DNA of 64,000 nucleotides from an uncultured Eubacteriales bacterium. Lineage in GTDB: Bacteria > Bacillota > Clostridia > Christensenellales > Aristaeellaceae. The stretch is taken from the NCBI GenBank assembly GCA_902800625.1, contig CADCFG010000014.1:1-64000 (forward strand), in the 5' to 3' direction. The position numbers and the translations under genes are program-made. Numbering within the stretch: the stretch's first letter is position 1; every line of letters starts with the position of its first letter. Shown here piece by piece: positions 1 to 8,114 of this stretch. The notes under the pieces are model-generated. The model made no database searches and was not told the origin of the DNA. It worked only from the letters and a program-made list of their open reading frames with translations.

Positions 1-126
1 GGAGAAGTCGCCGATCTCGGCGATGATAACGGCAGCGCCGAACTCAGCGACGCCGGGGATGGAGCAGAGCAGTTCGACATCCGCCAGCAGCTTCGGGTCA
101 GACTGGATAACCCGGTGGATCTCATC
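1..126 (-). pseudogene. IS110-family transposase fragment, runs off left edge
   Basis: The minus strand reads, without a stop, a segment of the C-terminal transposase domain of the IS110/IS116/IS902 family. The core motif is LLCSIPGVAEFGAAVIIAEI followed by GDFS at the window edge, which matches the family's SIPGVG..tA..iiaEiGD..F signature. In this family the N-terminal DEDD RuvC-like domain should lie at higher coordinates, but there the sequence abruptly becomes a tyrosine recombinase on the other strand. This piece is therefore 5'-truncated, and its 3' end, with the catalytic serine region, lies outside the window. IS110 elements lack terminal inverted repeats, so no end can be recognised. 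A decayed insertion is the likely explanation; a chimeric assembly join at about position 127 is the alternative. Confidence 0.7.
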
Positions 127-128
127 AT

Positions 129-569
129 GTGGATCTGAGCGCCAATGTGCTCCATGTTCGGCGCAATGTGACGTTTCCCAAGGGCGACAACCAACCGTAC
201 ATCGGAACGCCAAAGACCGAAAGCGGCAATCGGGACGTGCCAATCATGTCTGCGCTGTTGGAATACCTGAAACCCGTTGGCAAACCGAACGCCTATGTGG
301 TGGGGGATGATGTCAAGCCCATCACATTCAGCATCCACCGTCGCATGATGGAGCGAATCCGCCGCACCATCGACTTGCACGGCGCGTCCACGCACGTGTT
401 CCGCCATAGCTTTGCGACGATGCTGAACGACGCTGGAGCGTCGGTCAAGACGATCCAGAGCATCATCGGGCAGACGGACTTCAAAACCACCGCGGATCGC
501 TATTGCCATGCGCGCGACATTCGAAAGCATGAGGCGGTGCAGGGGGTGGACAAGCTGCTCTGTTCCTGA
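129..569 (+). pseudogene. Tyrosine recombinase (phage integrase family), N-terminally truncated
   Basis: The translation is the catalytic half of a tyrosine site-specific recombinase. The beta-hairpin lysine segment GTPKTESGNRDVPI is followed by the box II motif THVFRHSFATML (HxxR) and the nucleophile region IIGQTDFKTTADRYCHA, with the catalytic Tyr in DRYCH. The usual LGH histidine is Gln here. Box I with the first catalytic Arg and the whole DNA-binding N-terminus are missing. Similarity begins at VDLS, exactly where the IS110 fragment ends, so the GTG at 129 is only the first in-frame start after a breakpoint. The gene points at the 3' end of tRNA-Met 290 bp away, the usual arrangement for an integrase of an element integrated into a tRNA gene. 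It is very probably inactive. Confidence 0.8.
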
Positions 570-858
570 TAAAGGATTTGAATCCGATTGAGGCCAACAA
601 GCAGAGTTTTCAAGAGAACCCGCTCAATTTCTGCATAATCAGCTCTTCGATCCTTCATTTTTCAAAACTGCAGAAATTCAGTATTATTAAACTCAGAGTT
701 TAGCAATGCTGGAATCAAAAGCGATTCTGCTCCAAATTATGACATTCTTGTTAATCGGAAGAAGAATGTTATTGGAGAGTTAAGACATAAATGGCGGGAA
801 TTGAGCTTTTTTCACAAAAATAATTCGTGCAACCTGCACAGATTGCACGAATTTCATG
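570..858. other. AT-rich gene-free stretch between integrase and tRNA-Met
   Basis: This stretch is clearly AT-richer than the rest of the window. It has a short open frame without a convincing start or homology, and the tRNA terminator at its right end. It probably represents the edge of the integrated element; I see no gene in it. Confidence 0.5.
816..853 (-). terminator. Intrinsic terminator of the tRNA pair
   Basis: On the minus strand AATTCGTGCAA (853-843) pairs with TTGCACGAATT (832-822) around a 10-nt loop and is followed by a U-rich tract (ATTTTTG). It lies just past the 3' end of tRNA-Met, so the two tRNAs are probably transcribed together and end here. Confidence 0.75.
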
Positions 859-935
859 TGGTACCGGCGATCGGATTCGAACCAATGACACTCCGGGTAT
901 GAACCGGATTCTCTAGCCAACTGAGATACGCCGGC
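859..935 (-). tRNA. tRNA-Met (CAU anticodon), elongator type
   Basis: The minus strand folds into a full cloverleaf. The acceptor GCCGGCG pairs with CGCCGGU (a G-U closing pair), the D stem is UCUC/GAGA, the anticodon stem UCCGG/CCGGA encloses loop UUCAUAC with anticodon CAU, and the T arm AUUGG carries loop UUCGAAU. CCA is encoded. It lacks the C1-A72 mismatch and the three G-C anticodon-stem pairs of an initiator, so it is elongator Met; tRNA-Ile2 with a modified CAU cannot be excluded by sequence alone. Confidence 0.9.
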
Positions 936-971
936 ATATAAGTCAACCACGGGATCACCCATGGTTGACGA

Positions 972-1048
<77 letters not shown>

Positions 1049-1135
1049 ACAGCGCGTTTCATCAACGCAAGGGATATTATAGCGCAAAACGGCGGGGTTG
1101 TCAAGGGCTTCGAGAAATCTTTTCATTCACGGGGC

Positions 1136-1180
1136 TTGACATATTCCACAAGTGGAATTATAATATTCTACAAGTGGAAT
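1136..1180 (+). promoter_or_regulatory. padR promoter with two embedded palindromic operators
   Basis: A near-perfect sigma-A promoter is present: TTGACA at 1136-1141, a 17-bp spacer, and TATAAT at 1159-1164. The spacer is almost entirely a 16-bp palindrome, ATTCCACAAGTGGAAT (1143-1158). A second copy, ATTCTACAAGTGGAAT, lies at 1165-1180 over the expected start site. The palindromes are 22 bp apart, two helical turns, which suits cooperative binding of PadR dimers. Autorepression of the downstream padR-CPBP operon is inferred. Confidence 0.85.
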
Positions 1181-1198
1181 ATAAGGGGGGGTGACGGC

Positions 1199-1777
1199 AT
1201 GCTGAAGCACGGCATACTGGGCCTGATCGGCTACGAGGACACGACGGGCTATGAGCTGATGCGGGTGTTCCGGGATTCGCTGCGCCACTTCTGGCCGGTG
1301 CAGACCAGCCAGATCTATCGCGAGCTGCGCGCGCTGGAGGAGCGCGGCTGGGTGCGCGTGACGCGGGTGGAGCAGAGCGGAAGGCCGGACAAGAATGTGT
1401 TTTCCATCACCCGGGCGGGCCGTGAGGAGCTCATCGCCTGGCTGCGCGCGGACAACCTGCCCAAGTACGAGCGCAGCCCGCTGCTGCTCAAGACCTTCTT
1501 CCTGGGGGAGCTTGAGCCGGAAGAGGCGCTGCAATTCTTCAAGGGTGTCGAGACGGAGGCCACGGTGTTCACCGAGGAAGGCGACGAGACCATGGACAGC
1601 GTGGAGGAATACGCCGCCACGCTGGACGACCCGCGCAAGGCGCTTTACTGGCGCATGACGGCGGAGTTCGGGCTGATGTACGAGAAAATGGTGCGCGCCT
1701 GGTGCGCGCGCTGCGTCGGGATGATCGAGGAAGTGAAGGGAGCGGGGGAACATGAAGAAGCTGTACGAAAAGAATGA
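1199..1777 (+). CDS. PadR family transcriptional regulator
   Basis: A 192-residue protein beginning MLKHGILGLIGYEDTTGYEL, the standard start of the PadR winged helix-turn-helix domain (residues 1-80, with the wing motif SGRPDKNVFSIT). A C-terminal Vir-like helical dimerisation region follows (about 95-185). The ATG at 1199 follows an AAGGGGGGG ribosome site; a longer in-frame start at 1136 would lie inside the promoter and is rejected. The gene overlaps the next one by 26 bp, so regulator and membrane protease are co-translated. PadR proteins typically respond to toxic compounds or lipids; the ligand here is unknown. Confidence 0.92.
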   Translation: MLKHGILGLIGYEDTTGYELMRVFRDSLRHFWPVQTSQIYRELRALEERGWVRVTRVEQSGRPDKNVFSITRAGREELIAWLRADNLPKYERSPLLLKTFFLGELEPEEALQFFKGVETEATVFTEEGDETMDSVEEYAATLDDPRKALYWRMTAEFGLMYEKMVRAWCARCVGMIEEVKGAGEHEEAVRKE

Positions 1778-2462
1778 GATCTGGTTCGCGGTGCTGTGGA
1801 TCATCGTCTACTGCGCGGCAACGATTCCCATCCGGGGCAATATGGGCGACGAAAGCCCGCTGATGCTGGCGGCACTGGTCGTGATCGCCGTCGGGGCGAG
1901 CTGGTTTGTGAAGGTCAACGGCCTGGAGGCGAAGTACGGCCTGGACCGCTGGGCGGCTCACCCGGCGCGGCTGTGGTACTTTGTGCCGATGATCGTGCTG
2001 GCCACGGGCAACCTGTGGGGCGGCGTGCGGGCAGCCTATCCCGGACTGTCGCAGCTGTGGGCGGTGCTGTCCATGGCGCTGATCGGCTATGTGGAGGAGC
2101 TGCTGTTCCGGGGCTTCCTGTTCCGGGCGCTGCTGAAGAAGGACGGGCCGGTGCCGGCCATCGTCATCGCGGCGGTCACCTTCGGCATCGGGCACATCGT
2201 GAACCTGCTGGCGGGCCAGGCGAACCTGGAGACGGTGCTCCAAGTGGTTTTCGCCATCGGCTGGGGCTTCATCTTCACACTGGCGTTCTACAAGGGCGGC
2301 AGCCTGTGGCCCTGCGTGCTCATCCACGCCGCTGTGGACGTGGCCAGCAAGTTCTCGACGGACAACCAGACCGCCAGCATGGTGTATGTGATCGCCACCA
2401 TCGCCGTGGCCGCGGTGTATGTGCCGTGGCTGTGGCGGCAGGAGACGCAGATCGCGGAGTGA
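1752..2462 (+). CDS. CPBP family intramembrane glutamic protease
   Basis: A 236-residue multi-pass membrane protein with the three CPBP (Abi/CAAX-prenyl protease 2) motifs in order: EELLFRG (EExxxR, near residue 115), FGIGH (FxxxH, near 139) and HAAVD (HxxxD, near 196). The two glutamates and two histidines are the presumed active site of these Rce1-like intramembrane proteases. In Firmicutes such proteins act in bacteriocin self-immunity or membrane-protein processing. Its start lies inside the 3' end of padR, so it is the likely regulated target of that repressor. The specific substrate cannot be inferred. Confidence 0.9.
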   Translation: MKKLYEKNEIWFAVLWIIVYCAATIPIRGNMGDESPLMLAALVVIAVGASWFVKVNGLEAKYGLDRWAAHPARLWYFVPMIVLATGNLWGGVRAAYPGLSQLWAVLSMALIGYVEELLFRGFLFRALLKKDGPVPAIVIAAVTFGIGHIVNLLAGQANLETVLQVVFAIGWGFIFTLAFYKGGSLWPCVLIHAAVDVASKFSTDNQTASMVYVIATIAVAAVYVPWLWRQETQIAE

Positions 2463-2477
2463 CGCGAAATAGCGCAA

Positions 2478-2508
2478 AAAAAGCCTTCCCCCATGGGGAA
2501 GGCTTTTT
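2478..2508. terminator. Bidirectional terminator between convergent CPBP gene and cinA
   Basis: AAGCCTTCCCC and GGGGAAGGCTT form an 11-bp stem with a 3-nt loop, flanked by A7 on the left and T5 on the right, so it can terminate transcription from both sides. The same stem sequence recurs near 16,392, 38,951 and 40,977. Confidence 0.85.
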
Positions 2509-3743
2509 CAGTTTTTCTCCATCTCCAGCCGCAGCAGGTTGAAGCCCCATGACGCGGCCAGGGTGCGCACGTATTCCCGCTGGCCCCGGAAGTGGCACTC
2601 CTTGACGACGGTGCCGCCCCTTCCGGCCACGGCGATGTACACCGTGCCCACGGGCGTGCCGTCCGCGCCGCCGTCCGGGCCGGCATAGCCGGTGGTGGAC
2701 ACGGCCCAGTCCGCGCCGCTGATCCGGCGCGCGCCTTCGGCCATCTGGCGGGCGACGGGCTCGCTGACGGCGGTGTGCTCCTTGAGCGTCCCTTCATCCA
2801 CGCCCAGCACCCGCGCCTTGGCGGCGTCGGCGTAGGTGACGTGGCTCTCCATCAGCACCTCGCTGGCCCCGGGCACGCCCACCAGCCGCGCCGCCAGCAG
2901 GCCGCCGGTGCAGCTCTCGGCAAACGTGACGGTCTCGCCCCGCTGCTTCAGCAGGGTGAAGGCCGTCTTTTCGATGGAATTATCCACGCCCTCGCCGTAG
3001 ACGTGCTCGCCCAGGCGGCGGCGGATCTCATCCTCCAGCGGCGCGATCATCGAAAGCGCCGTTTCGCTGTCCTTCGCCTGCGCAGTGATCCGCGCCTGCA
3101 CCTCGCCGGGGCCGCAGTACAGCGCCAGCGTGGGGTTGTCGGTGTGGAACAGGTCCTTAAGCATCGTCTCAAGCCGCGATTCCCCGATGCCGAACACCCG
3201 CAGGAACTTCGATTCGATGTGCGCGCCGCTGCGCTTGGCCAGCCAGGGGGACAGCTGCTTTTCAAACATGTCCTTCAATTCGTGGGGCGGGCCGGGCAGC
3301 ACGGCCACGGCCTTGCCGTCCGCCTCCACCACGCAGCCGGGGGCCGTGCCCACCGCGTTCGGCAGGATCGTCGCCCCGACCGGGAAGAAGGCCTGCTTGC
3401 GGTTGTTTTCGGTCATCGGGTGGCCGGTGGCGGTCATGCGGGCAATGATGGCGTCCAGGCTCGGCCGGTGCAATTCCATTTCAAGGCCGAAGTACTCCGC
3501 CACCATCTCCTTGGTCAGGTCGTCCTCGGTGGGGCCGAGGCCGCCGGTGGTGATGACGATGTCCGACCGGGACAGCGCTTCGCCCAGCGCCTCCTTCACC
3601 CGCGCGGGATTGTCGCCCACGGTGGTGTGGCGGTAGATGGCGATGCCCAGCTCGGCCAGCCGCCGCGAAATGTACTGCGCGTCGGTGTTGGCGATCTGGC
3701 CCATGAGCAATTCCGTGCCCACGGAGAGGATTTCTGCGATCAT
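2508..3743 (-). CDS. cinA: CinA: nicotinamide-nucleotide amidase / damage-inducible protein
   Basis: A 411-residue two-domain CinA of normal length. The N-terminal MoaB/MogA-like COG1058 domain (about 1-170) begins MIAEILSVGTELLMGQIANT and carries TTGGLGPTEDDLT and LPGPPHEL. The C-terminal PncC domain (about 255-405) contains FAESCTGGLLAARLV and TGYAGPDGG and deamidates nicotinamide mononucleotide to nicotinic-acid mononucleotide in pyridine-nucleotide salvage. In many Firmicutes cinA lies before recA and is tied to competence; recA is not here. It follows a 57-residue gene by 4 bp and is preceded by AAAGGA. Confidence 0.95.
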   Translation of the reverse strand: MIAEILSVGTELLMGQIANTDAQYISRRLAELGIAIYRHTTVGDNPARVKEALGEALSRSDIVITTGGLGPTEDDLTKEMVAEYFGLEMELHRPSLDAIIARMTATGHPMTENNRKQAFFPVGATILPNAVGTAPGCVVEADGKAVAVLPGPPHELKDMFEKQLSPWLAKRSGAHIESKFLRVFGIGESRLETMLKDLFHTDNPTLALYCGPGEVQARITAQAKDSETALSMIAPLEDEIRRRLGEHVYGEGVDNSIEKTAFTLLKQRGETVTFAESCTGGLLAARLVGVPGASEVLMESHVTYADAAKARVLGVDEGTLKEHTAVSEPVARQMAEGARRISGADWAVSTTGYAGPDGGADGTPVGTVYIAVAGRGGTVVKECHFRGQREYVRTLAASWGFNLLRLEMEKN

Positions 3744-3747
3744 GGGG

Positions 3748-3921
3748 CTATCCTTTCTGTTCGGCGTCGGTCAATTCCTCCACCACCCGCCGGATGCGGG
3801 GATGGTCGAAAAAGAAGTCCTCCATGGGGTTGCGCAGGGCGTGCTGGGCACAGTCGGCGTCCTTGACCAGCTCGTCCACGAGCTTGCGCGCGGCGTCCAG
3901 CCGGGTGTATTGGCGTTCCAT
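3748..3921 (-). CDS. Small 57-residue protein upstream of cinA
   Basis: A short frame with a strong AAAGGAGG ribosome site 6 bp before its ATG. It ends 4 bp before the cinA start, so the two form one transcript. The product begins MERQYTRLDAARKLVDEL and contains HALRNPMEDFFFDHPRIRRV. It is charged, predicted mostly helical, with no signal peptide or membrane segment. I recognise no family. Coupling to cinA and the ribosome site are the evidence that it is real. Confidence 0.65.
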   Translation of the reverse strand: MERQYTRLDAARKLVDELVKDADCAQHALRNPMEDFFFDHPRIRRVVEELTDAEQKG

Positions 3922-3946
3922 GGCGGCCTCCTTTGGCAGAAGGCAA

Positions 3947-3974
3947 GGGCGGGCGGCGCAACGCCGCCCCTACA
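3947..3974 (-). repeat. TGTAGGGGCGGC hairpin repeat
   Basis: Read on the minus strand, these 28 bases (TGTAGGGGCGGCGTTGCGCC then GCCCGCCC) form a short hairpin. They are identical to 51,432-51,459 inside the flavoprotein gene. Related hairpins occur near 21,664 and 43,319. It lies between wzt and the small gene, next to a GGGAGTAGGGA-type tract (3,998-4,030). Confidence 0.7.
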
Positions 3975-4023
3975 GGTTGACAGGTTCGGGTACGTGGCAG
4001 CAGCCACTCCTGCTCCCTAATCC

Positions 4024-5283
4024 CTACTCCATCTCCAGCGGCTCCAGGCGCTCGTTGCCCCAGAGGCGTTCGGACCAGATGAAGCCGGAATTGAAGGCGG
4101 GGTCGTCGGTAATGACGAAGCGGGAAACGTCCACGATGGTGTCGTAGTAGTTGCTGCGGCCCCGGGGCGTGCCGGAGATGAGGGACATCTTGATGACGTA
4201 CTCGCCGGGGGCGATGCCCTTCAGCGGGAACTTGATCCGGCGGGAGAAGGTCTCCTCGGCGGCCACCTCGAAGGGCTCGGTCTGGGTCATGGCGATGGGC
4301 GTGGCGATGCTGTTCTGCAATATCAGCCGGATGCGCAGTCGCGGCTCGGCGATGTGGGCCACGCAGGTGAGGGTGAACTCCATGGTGGAATCCATGTCGT
4401 ATTCCAGCGCCTGGGTGTTGTGGAACTGTATGGACAGCATGCGCATGGTGTCGCCCCGGTCCTTGGTGCGGGGCACCTCGTCCAGGTTGCGCTGCACGCT
4501 CCTGGCGCTGGAGCCGCCGTACAGCTCCATGGCGCGCTCCACCGTGCCGTCGTAGGTCAGCTTGCCGGCGTCCAGGTAGATGCCGCGGTTGCAAAGCTGG
4601 GTGACGGTGCGCATGTTGTGGCTGACGTACAGCACGGCGCGGCCGCTGCGGGCGATCTCGCTCATCTTCGTCAGGCACTTCTGCTGGAACGCCAAATCGC
4701 CCACGGCCAGCACCTCGTCGCAGATCATCACGTCCGGGTCCAGGTGGGCGGCCACGGCGAAGGCCAGCTTGACGTACATGCCGCTGGAATAGCGTTTCAC
4801 GGGCGTGTCGATGAACTGTTCGATCTCGGAGAACTCCACGATGTTCTTCATCTTGCTGGCGGTCTCGGCCCGGCTCATGCCCAGGATGGCCCCATTCAGG
4901 TAGACGTTCTCCCGGCCGCTCAGCTCCGGATGGAAGCCCGTGCCGATCTCCAGCAGACTGGCCACCCGTCCCCGGATGCGGATCTCGCCCTCCGTGGGCG
5001 CGGTGATGCGGCTGATCAGCTTCAGCAAGGTGCTCTTGCCGGCGCCGTTGCGGCCCAGGATGGCCACGGCGTCGCCTCGGTCCACGTTGAAGGACACGTC
5101 CTTCAGCGCCCAGAACTTCTGGTTGAAGGCGATGTGTTCCTTGCCGATCTTGGTGTTCGGGTCCTCCTTGCCGCGCACGCGGGCAAACCAGCTGTTCAGA
5201 TCGTCGTGCAGCGTGCCGCCGCCGATCATGCCCAGCCGGTACTGCTTGGAGACGCCGTCGATTTCTAAGACTCGTTCAGACAT
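4024..5283 (-). CDS. Polysaccharide ABC exporter ATPase with Wzt-like C-terminal domain
   Basis: A 419-residue ATPase of the Wzt/TagH/RfbB type. It has Walker A GRNGAGKSTLLKLI (near residue 75), the family-specific LLEIGTGFHPELSGRENVYLN, a signature KRYSSGMYVKLAFAVA, and Walker B DVMICDEVLAVGD. After residue 250 comes a beta-rich extension of about 160 residues resembling the carbohydrate-binding domain of O-antigen Wzt, which reads the cap of the exported glycan. It lies 16 bp downstream of its permease. Together they export an undecaprenol-linked surface polysaccharide or teichoic acid. Confidence 0.93.
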   Translation of the reverse strand: MSERVLEIDGVSKQYRLGMIGGGTLHDDLNSWFARVRGKEDPNTKIGKEHIAFNQKFWALKDVSFNVDRGDAVAILGRNGAGKSTLLKLISRITAPTEGEIRIRGRVASLLEIGTGFHPELSGRENVYLNGAILGMSRAETASKMKNIVEFSEIEQFIDTPVKRYSSGMYVKLAFAVAAHLDPDVMICDEVLAVGDLAFQQKCLTKMSEIARSGRAVLYVSHNMRTVTQLCNRGIYLDAGKLTYDGTVERAMELYGGSSARSVQRNLDEVPRTKDRGDTMRMLSIQFHNTQALEYDMDSTMEFTLTCVAHIAEPRLRIRLILQNSIATPIAMTQTEPFEVAAEETFSRRIKFPLKGIAPGEYVIKMSLISGTPRGRSNYYDTIVDVSRFVITDDPAFNSGFIWSERLWGNERLEPLEME

Positions 5284-5299
5284 GGTAGCTTCCTTTCGA

Positions 5300-6172
5300 T
5301 CAAACCGTATCCATAAACGTCTTTTCCGTCCTGGAGAACAGCACCACGCCCACCAGGAACACGAGCACCGTTACGATCGCGGATTGCAGGTTGTAGCCGT
5401 AGGAATACCGGGGCACGCCCAGGTAGGCCGCGCGGAACAGCTCGATGATGGGGGTGATGGGGTTGAGCATGTAGGCCGGCAACAGCTGGGGAAACTTGTC
5501 GGCGATCATGCTGGTGGAGTAGGTGACGGGGGTGCCGTACATCCACAGGTGCACGCCGAAGCCCACCAGCATGGCCAGGTCGCGGTACTTCGTGGTCAGC
5601 GCGGCGATGATGATGCCGAAGCCCAGGCCCAGTATGCCCAGCTGCAAAAGCATCAGCGGCGTCAGCAATATCAGCTGCCAGTTGGGCACCACGCCGCTGT
5701 CGGGCCTGTTGGCGTAAATCACCACCATCACGATGAACAGCGCGTATTGCACCGTGAAGTTGATCATCTGCGTCAGCACCGTGGAAAAGGGCATCACCAG
5801 GCGTGGGAAGTAGACCTTTCCGAAGAGCCTGCTGTTCTTGGTGAAGGTCTCGGCGGTGCGGGTCAGGCACTGGGAGAAGTACTGCCACATGATGTTGCCT
5901 GCCATGTAGAACAGGAACTTGGGCACGCCGTCGGTGGGCAGCCCGGCCAGGTTGCCGAACACCACCGTGAACACCAGCGTGGTCAACAGCGGCTGGATCA
6001 CTACCCAGGCAGGCCCCAGGATGGTCTGCTTGTAGAGCACCGTGAAGTTGCGCTTCACCATCAGCCATATCAGGTCGCGGTAGCGTACCAGGCCCTTGAA
6101 GTCGATGTCGAACCAGCCCTTGCGCGGCCGGATGACCGTGTCCCAGCCGGAGGTCTTGCGGGAATCTTGCAT
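5300..6172 (-). CDS. ABC-2 type polysaccharide export permease (Wzm/TagG-like)
   Basis: A 290-residue membrane protein of the ABC-2 family starting MQDSRKTSGWDTVI, with AAGGAG 7 bp upstream. An ATG 54 bp further up lacks such a site. The amphipathic segment RDLIWLMVKRNFTVLYKQT precedes six predicted membrane helices, and ILGPAWVVIQPLLT is the typical ABC-2 start. It pairs with the adjacent ATPase. The divergent pyruvyl transferase suggests that the exported glycan is pyruvylated. Confidence 0.92.
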   Translation of the reverse strand: MQDSRKTSGWDTVIRPRKGWFDIDFKGLVRYRDLIWLMVKRNFTVLYKQTILGPAWVVIQPLLTTLVFTVVFGNLAGLPTDGVPKFLFYMAGNIMWQYFSQCLTRTAETFTKNSRLFGKVYFPRLVMPFSTVLTQMINFTVQYALFIVMVVIYANRPDSGVVPNWQLILLTPLMLLQLGILGLGFGIIIAALTTKYRDLAMLVGFGVHLWMYGTPVTYSTSMIADKFPQLLPAYMLNPITPIIELFRAAYLGVPRYSYGYNLQSAIVTVLVFLVGVVLFSRTEKTFMDTV

Positions 6173-6292
6173 ATCGGGTCTCCTTGTCAGGGGGTATTGC
6201 GTAAATCTCCAATCATATTGTAGCATATCAATATTATGCTTTCAAGTAGACGGGCGGGGGAGAAAAGCCACGCTACGGCCGGGATTTGCCTG

Positions 6293-6321
6293 TGGACAGC
6301 CTTGCCGGAAGCTGGTATAAT
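6293..6321 (+). promoter_or_regulatory. Sigma-A promoter of the pyruvyl transferase gene
   Basis: TGGACA at 6293-6298, a 17-bp spacer and TATAAT at 6316-6321, about 30 bp before the start codon. It lies in the divergent region shared with the exporter operon. Confidence 0.75.
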
Positions 6322-6352
6322 GTAGACAGCATTATGACAAAGGAGCCTGCAC

Positions 6353-7633
6353 ATGACGAGGATATACATACGCGCGGGCATGTCGCCGCTGGAGCCCGTT
6401 TCCGTGGGGGACGCCGTGCAGCACGACCTGTTCGGCCTCAACACGGGCAACCTGGTGTTCCAGTACAGCACCTTCCGCACGCTGATGCGGGAGGGCACCG
6501 AGTTCGACGCCCGGTGGCCCAAGCAGGTGTTCGGTGAGCCCGGCGGCGTGGAGCGGCTGAACGAGACCTGCGACTTTGCGGTGTTCCCGATGGCCGACGC
6601 GTTTCGCTCGGATTACAACCTGAGGGCGCTGGCGGACATGATCCGCGGATTGAAGATCCCCTGCGTGGTGATCGGCTGCGGGCTGAAGACCAAGTCGCCG
6701 GACAACATCAAAAAGGGCTTCCCGTTTGACGACGACGTGCGCGCGTTCATGGACGCCGTGCTGGAAAAGTCTGCGCTGGTGGGCCTGAGAGGCGAGTATA
6801 CCGCGGATTACCTGCAGCGCCTGGGCTATGTTCCGGAGCGCCACTTCACGGTCATTGGCTGCCCTTCGCTGTATCTGAACGGGCCGGTGATGCCGGAGCC
6901 GAGGGTCAGGCCCATCGACGAAAGCACCCGGCTGAGCATCAACACCCGCATGACCCAGAACCCGGCGCTGAACCGACTGATCCGCGATGCCGAGGCGCGC
7001 TTCCCGGATTACCACCTGGTGCAGCAGGTGCGGTGGGAGCTGGCCATGATCGCCTATGGCACGCCCAACATCGTCCGGGCCAAGGGCAGGGACACCACGG
7101 GTTTCTATCCCTTCTTCCCGTGGCACAGGGACGTGCGCAATGGCCGCGCCATCGGCTTCACCGAGGCGCGGACGTGGTTCGACTACATGAAAAACGTGGA
7201 TTACTGCTTCGGCAGCCGCATCCACGGGAATATCACGGCGGTGATCAACGGCGTGCCCAGTTATGTGTTCACCACGGACACCCGCATGGAAGAACTGTGC
7301 CGCTGGTCGAACATCAATTACATGCACGCGGACGACGTGACGGACGCCATGGACATCCGCGACATCCTCGAAAAGACGGACTTCGCGTCGGTCTGCCGGG
7401 GCCATCGCCAGCGCTTCGACCATTATGTGGACTTCCTGGATCAAAACGGCCTGCCCCACATCTACCAAAATGGCGAGAACCCCGAGCGGCCGCCCCTGGA
7501 CGCGGCCCTGGAAAAGCTGCCCATGGGCGGCCTCGTCCGGCAGGGCTGCATACCCGCCGCCGAGGCCCGCAGGCGCTGGCTGGAGACCTGCGTTACGGAG
7601 GTCAAAAGCCGATTGGGAAGGGGGCGCGCCTGA
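6353..7633 (+). CDS. Polysaccharide pyruvyl transferase family protein
   Basis: A 426-residue protein with the PF04230 fold. An N-terminal Rossmann-like half includes [12 protein letters not shown] and [14 protein letters not shown]. The C-terminal half has the family's best-conserved motif [20 protein letters not shown] (about 285-305), which binds the donor. Members move a pyruvyl group from phosphoenolpyruvate to a sugar of a cell-wall or capsular polymer, where it can serve as ligand for S-layer-homology domains. It is divergent from the Wzm/Wzt-type exporter, so the acceptor is plausibly that polymer. AAAGGAG precedes the ATG. Confidence 0.88.
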   Translation: MTRIYIRAGMSPLEPVSVGDAVQHDLFGLNTGNLVFQYSTFRTLMREGTEFDARWPKQVFGEPGGVERLNETCDFAVFPMADAFRSDYNLRALADMIRGLKIPCVVIGCGLKTKSPDNIKKGFPFDDDVRAFMDAVLEKSALVGLRGEYTADYLQRLGYVPERHFTVIGCPSLYLNGPVMPEPRVRPIDESTRLSINTRMTQNPALNRLIRDAEARFPDYHLVQQVRWELAMIAYGTPNIVRAKGRDTTGFYPFFPWHRDVRNGRAIGFTEARTWFDYMKNVDYCFGSRIHGNITAVINGVPSYVFTTDTRMEELCRWSNINYMHADDVTDAMDIRDILEKTDFASVCRGHRQRFDHYVDFLDQNGLPHIYQNGENPERPPLDAALEKLPMGGLVRQGCIPAAEARRRWLETCVTEVKSRLGRGRA

Positions 7634-7639
7634 ACAAAG

Positions 7640-7709
7640 GCAAGGCGTGGATCAACCGCCCCGGATGGTCGATCCACGCCTTGCGCCCCATGGCGTTTTA
7701 TGGTATAAT
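7640..7709 (+). promoter_or_regulatory. Hairpin terminator overlapping the ybaB-recR promoter
   Basis: GCAAGGCGTGGATC (7640-7653) pairs perfectly with GATCCACGCCTTGC (7671-7684), a 14-bp stem just after the pyruvyl transferase stop. Its right arm runs into the -35 TTGCGC (7681-7686) of a promoter with a 17-bp spacer and TATAAT at 7704-7709. The hairpin has no clean U-tract, so termination is only probable. Confidence 0.6.
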
Positions 7710-7766
7710 TATTCTGTGAAAATGTGCGGATACGGCAAGTATCCGGGGAAAGGACGGTATACCAAT

Positions 7767-8111
7767 ATGGCAAGAGGCGGATTTCCCGGCGGCTTTGGCG
7801 GCGGCAACATGCAGCAGCTGGCCCGACAGGCGCAGAAGCTGCAGCAGCAGATGGCGAAGATGCAGGAGGAGCTGGAGGCGAAGGAGTACGAAGCCAGCGC
7901 CGGCGGCGGCATGGTCACCGTGAAGGTGTCCGGCAAGAAGGAACTGCTGTCCATCGAGATCAAGCCCGAGGCGGTGGACCCCGACGACGTGGAGATGCTG
8001 CAGGACCTGGTGCTGGCCGCCGTGAACGAGGCGCTGCGCACCGCAGGCGACACCACCGAGCGCGAGATGAGCAAGCTCACCGGCGGGCTGAATATGCCCG
8101 GCCTATTCTAA
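7767..8111 (+). CDS. ybaB: YbaB/EbfC family nucleoid-associated protein
   Basis: A 114-residue protein with a Gly-rich head ([15 protein letters not shown]). A helical stretch rich in Gln and Glu ([20 protein letters not shown]) is followed by the YbaB core [20 protein letters not shown] and [10 protein letters not shown]. YbaB dimers bind DNA broadly and non-specifically. The gene sits 3 bp before recR, the conserved ybaB-recR pairing found across bacteria, usually behind dnaX, which is absent here. Start chosen at the ATG preceded by GGGGAAAGGA. Confidence 0.95.
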   Translation: MARGGFPGGFGGGNMQQLARQAQKLQQQMAKMQEELEAKEYEASAGGGMVTVKVSGKKELLSIEIKPEAVDPDDVEMLQDLVLAAVNEALRTAGDTTEREMSKLTGGLNMPGLF

Positions 8112-8114
8112 GAC

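Noticed and set aside
705..782. 25-codon frame starting ATGCTGGAATC
   Set aside because: No ribosome site, no homology, and it lies in degenerate AT-rich flank of the integrase.
1136..1198. Longer padR start (TTG at 1136)
   Set aside because: It would place the promoter and both operators inside the coding region; the ATG at 1199 has a ribosome site and matches the family start.
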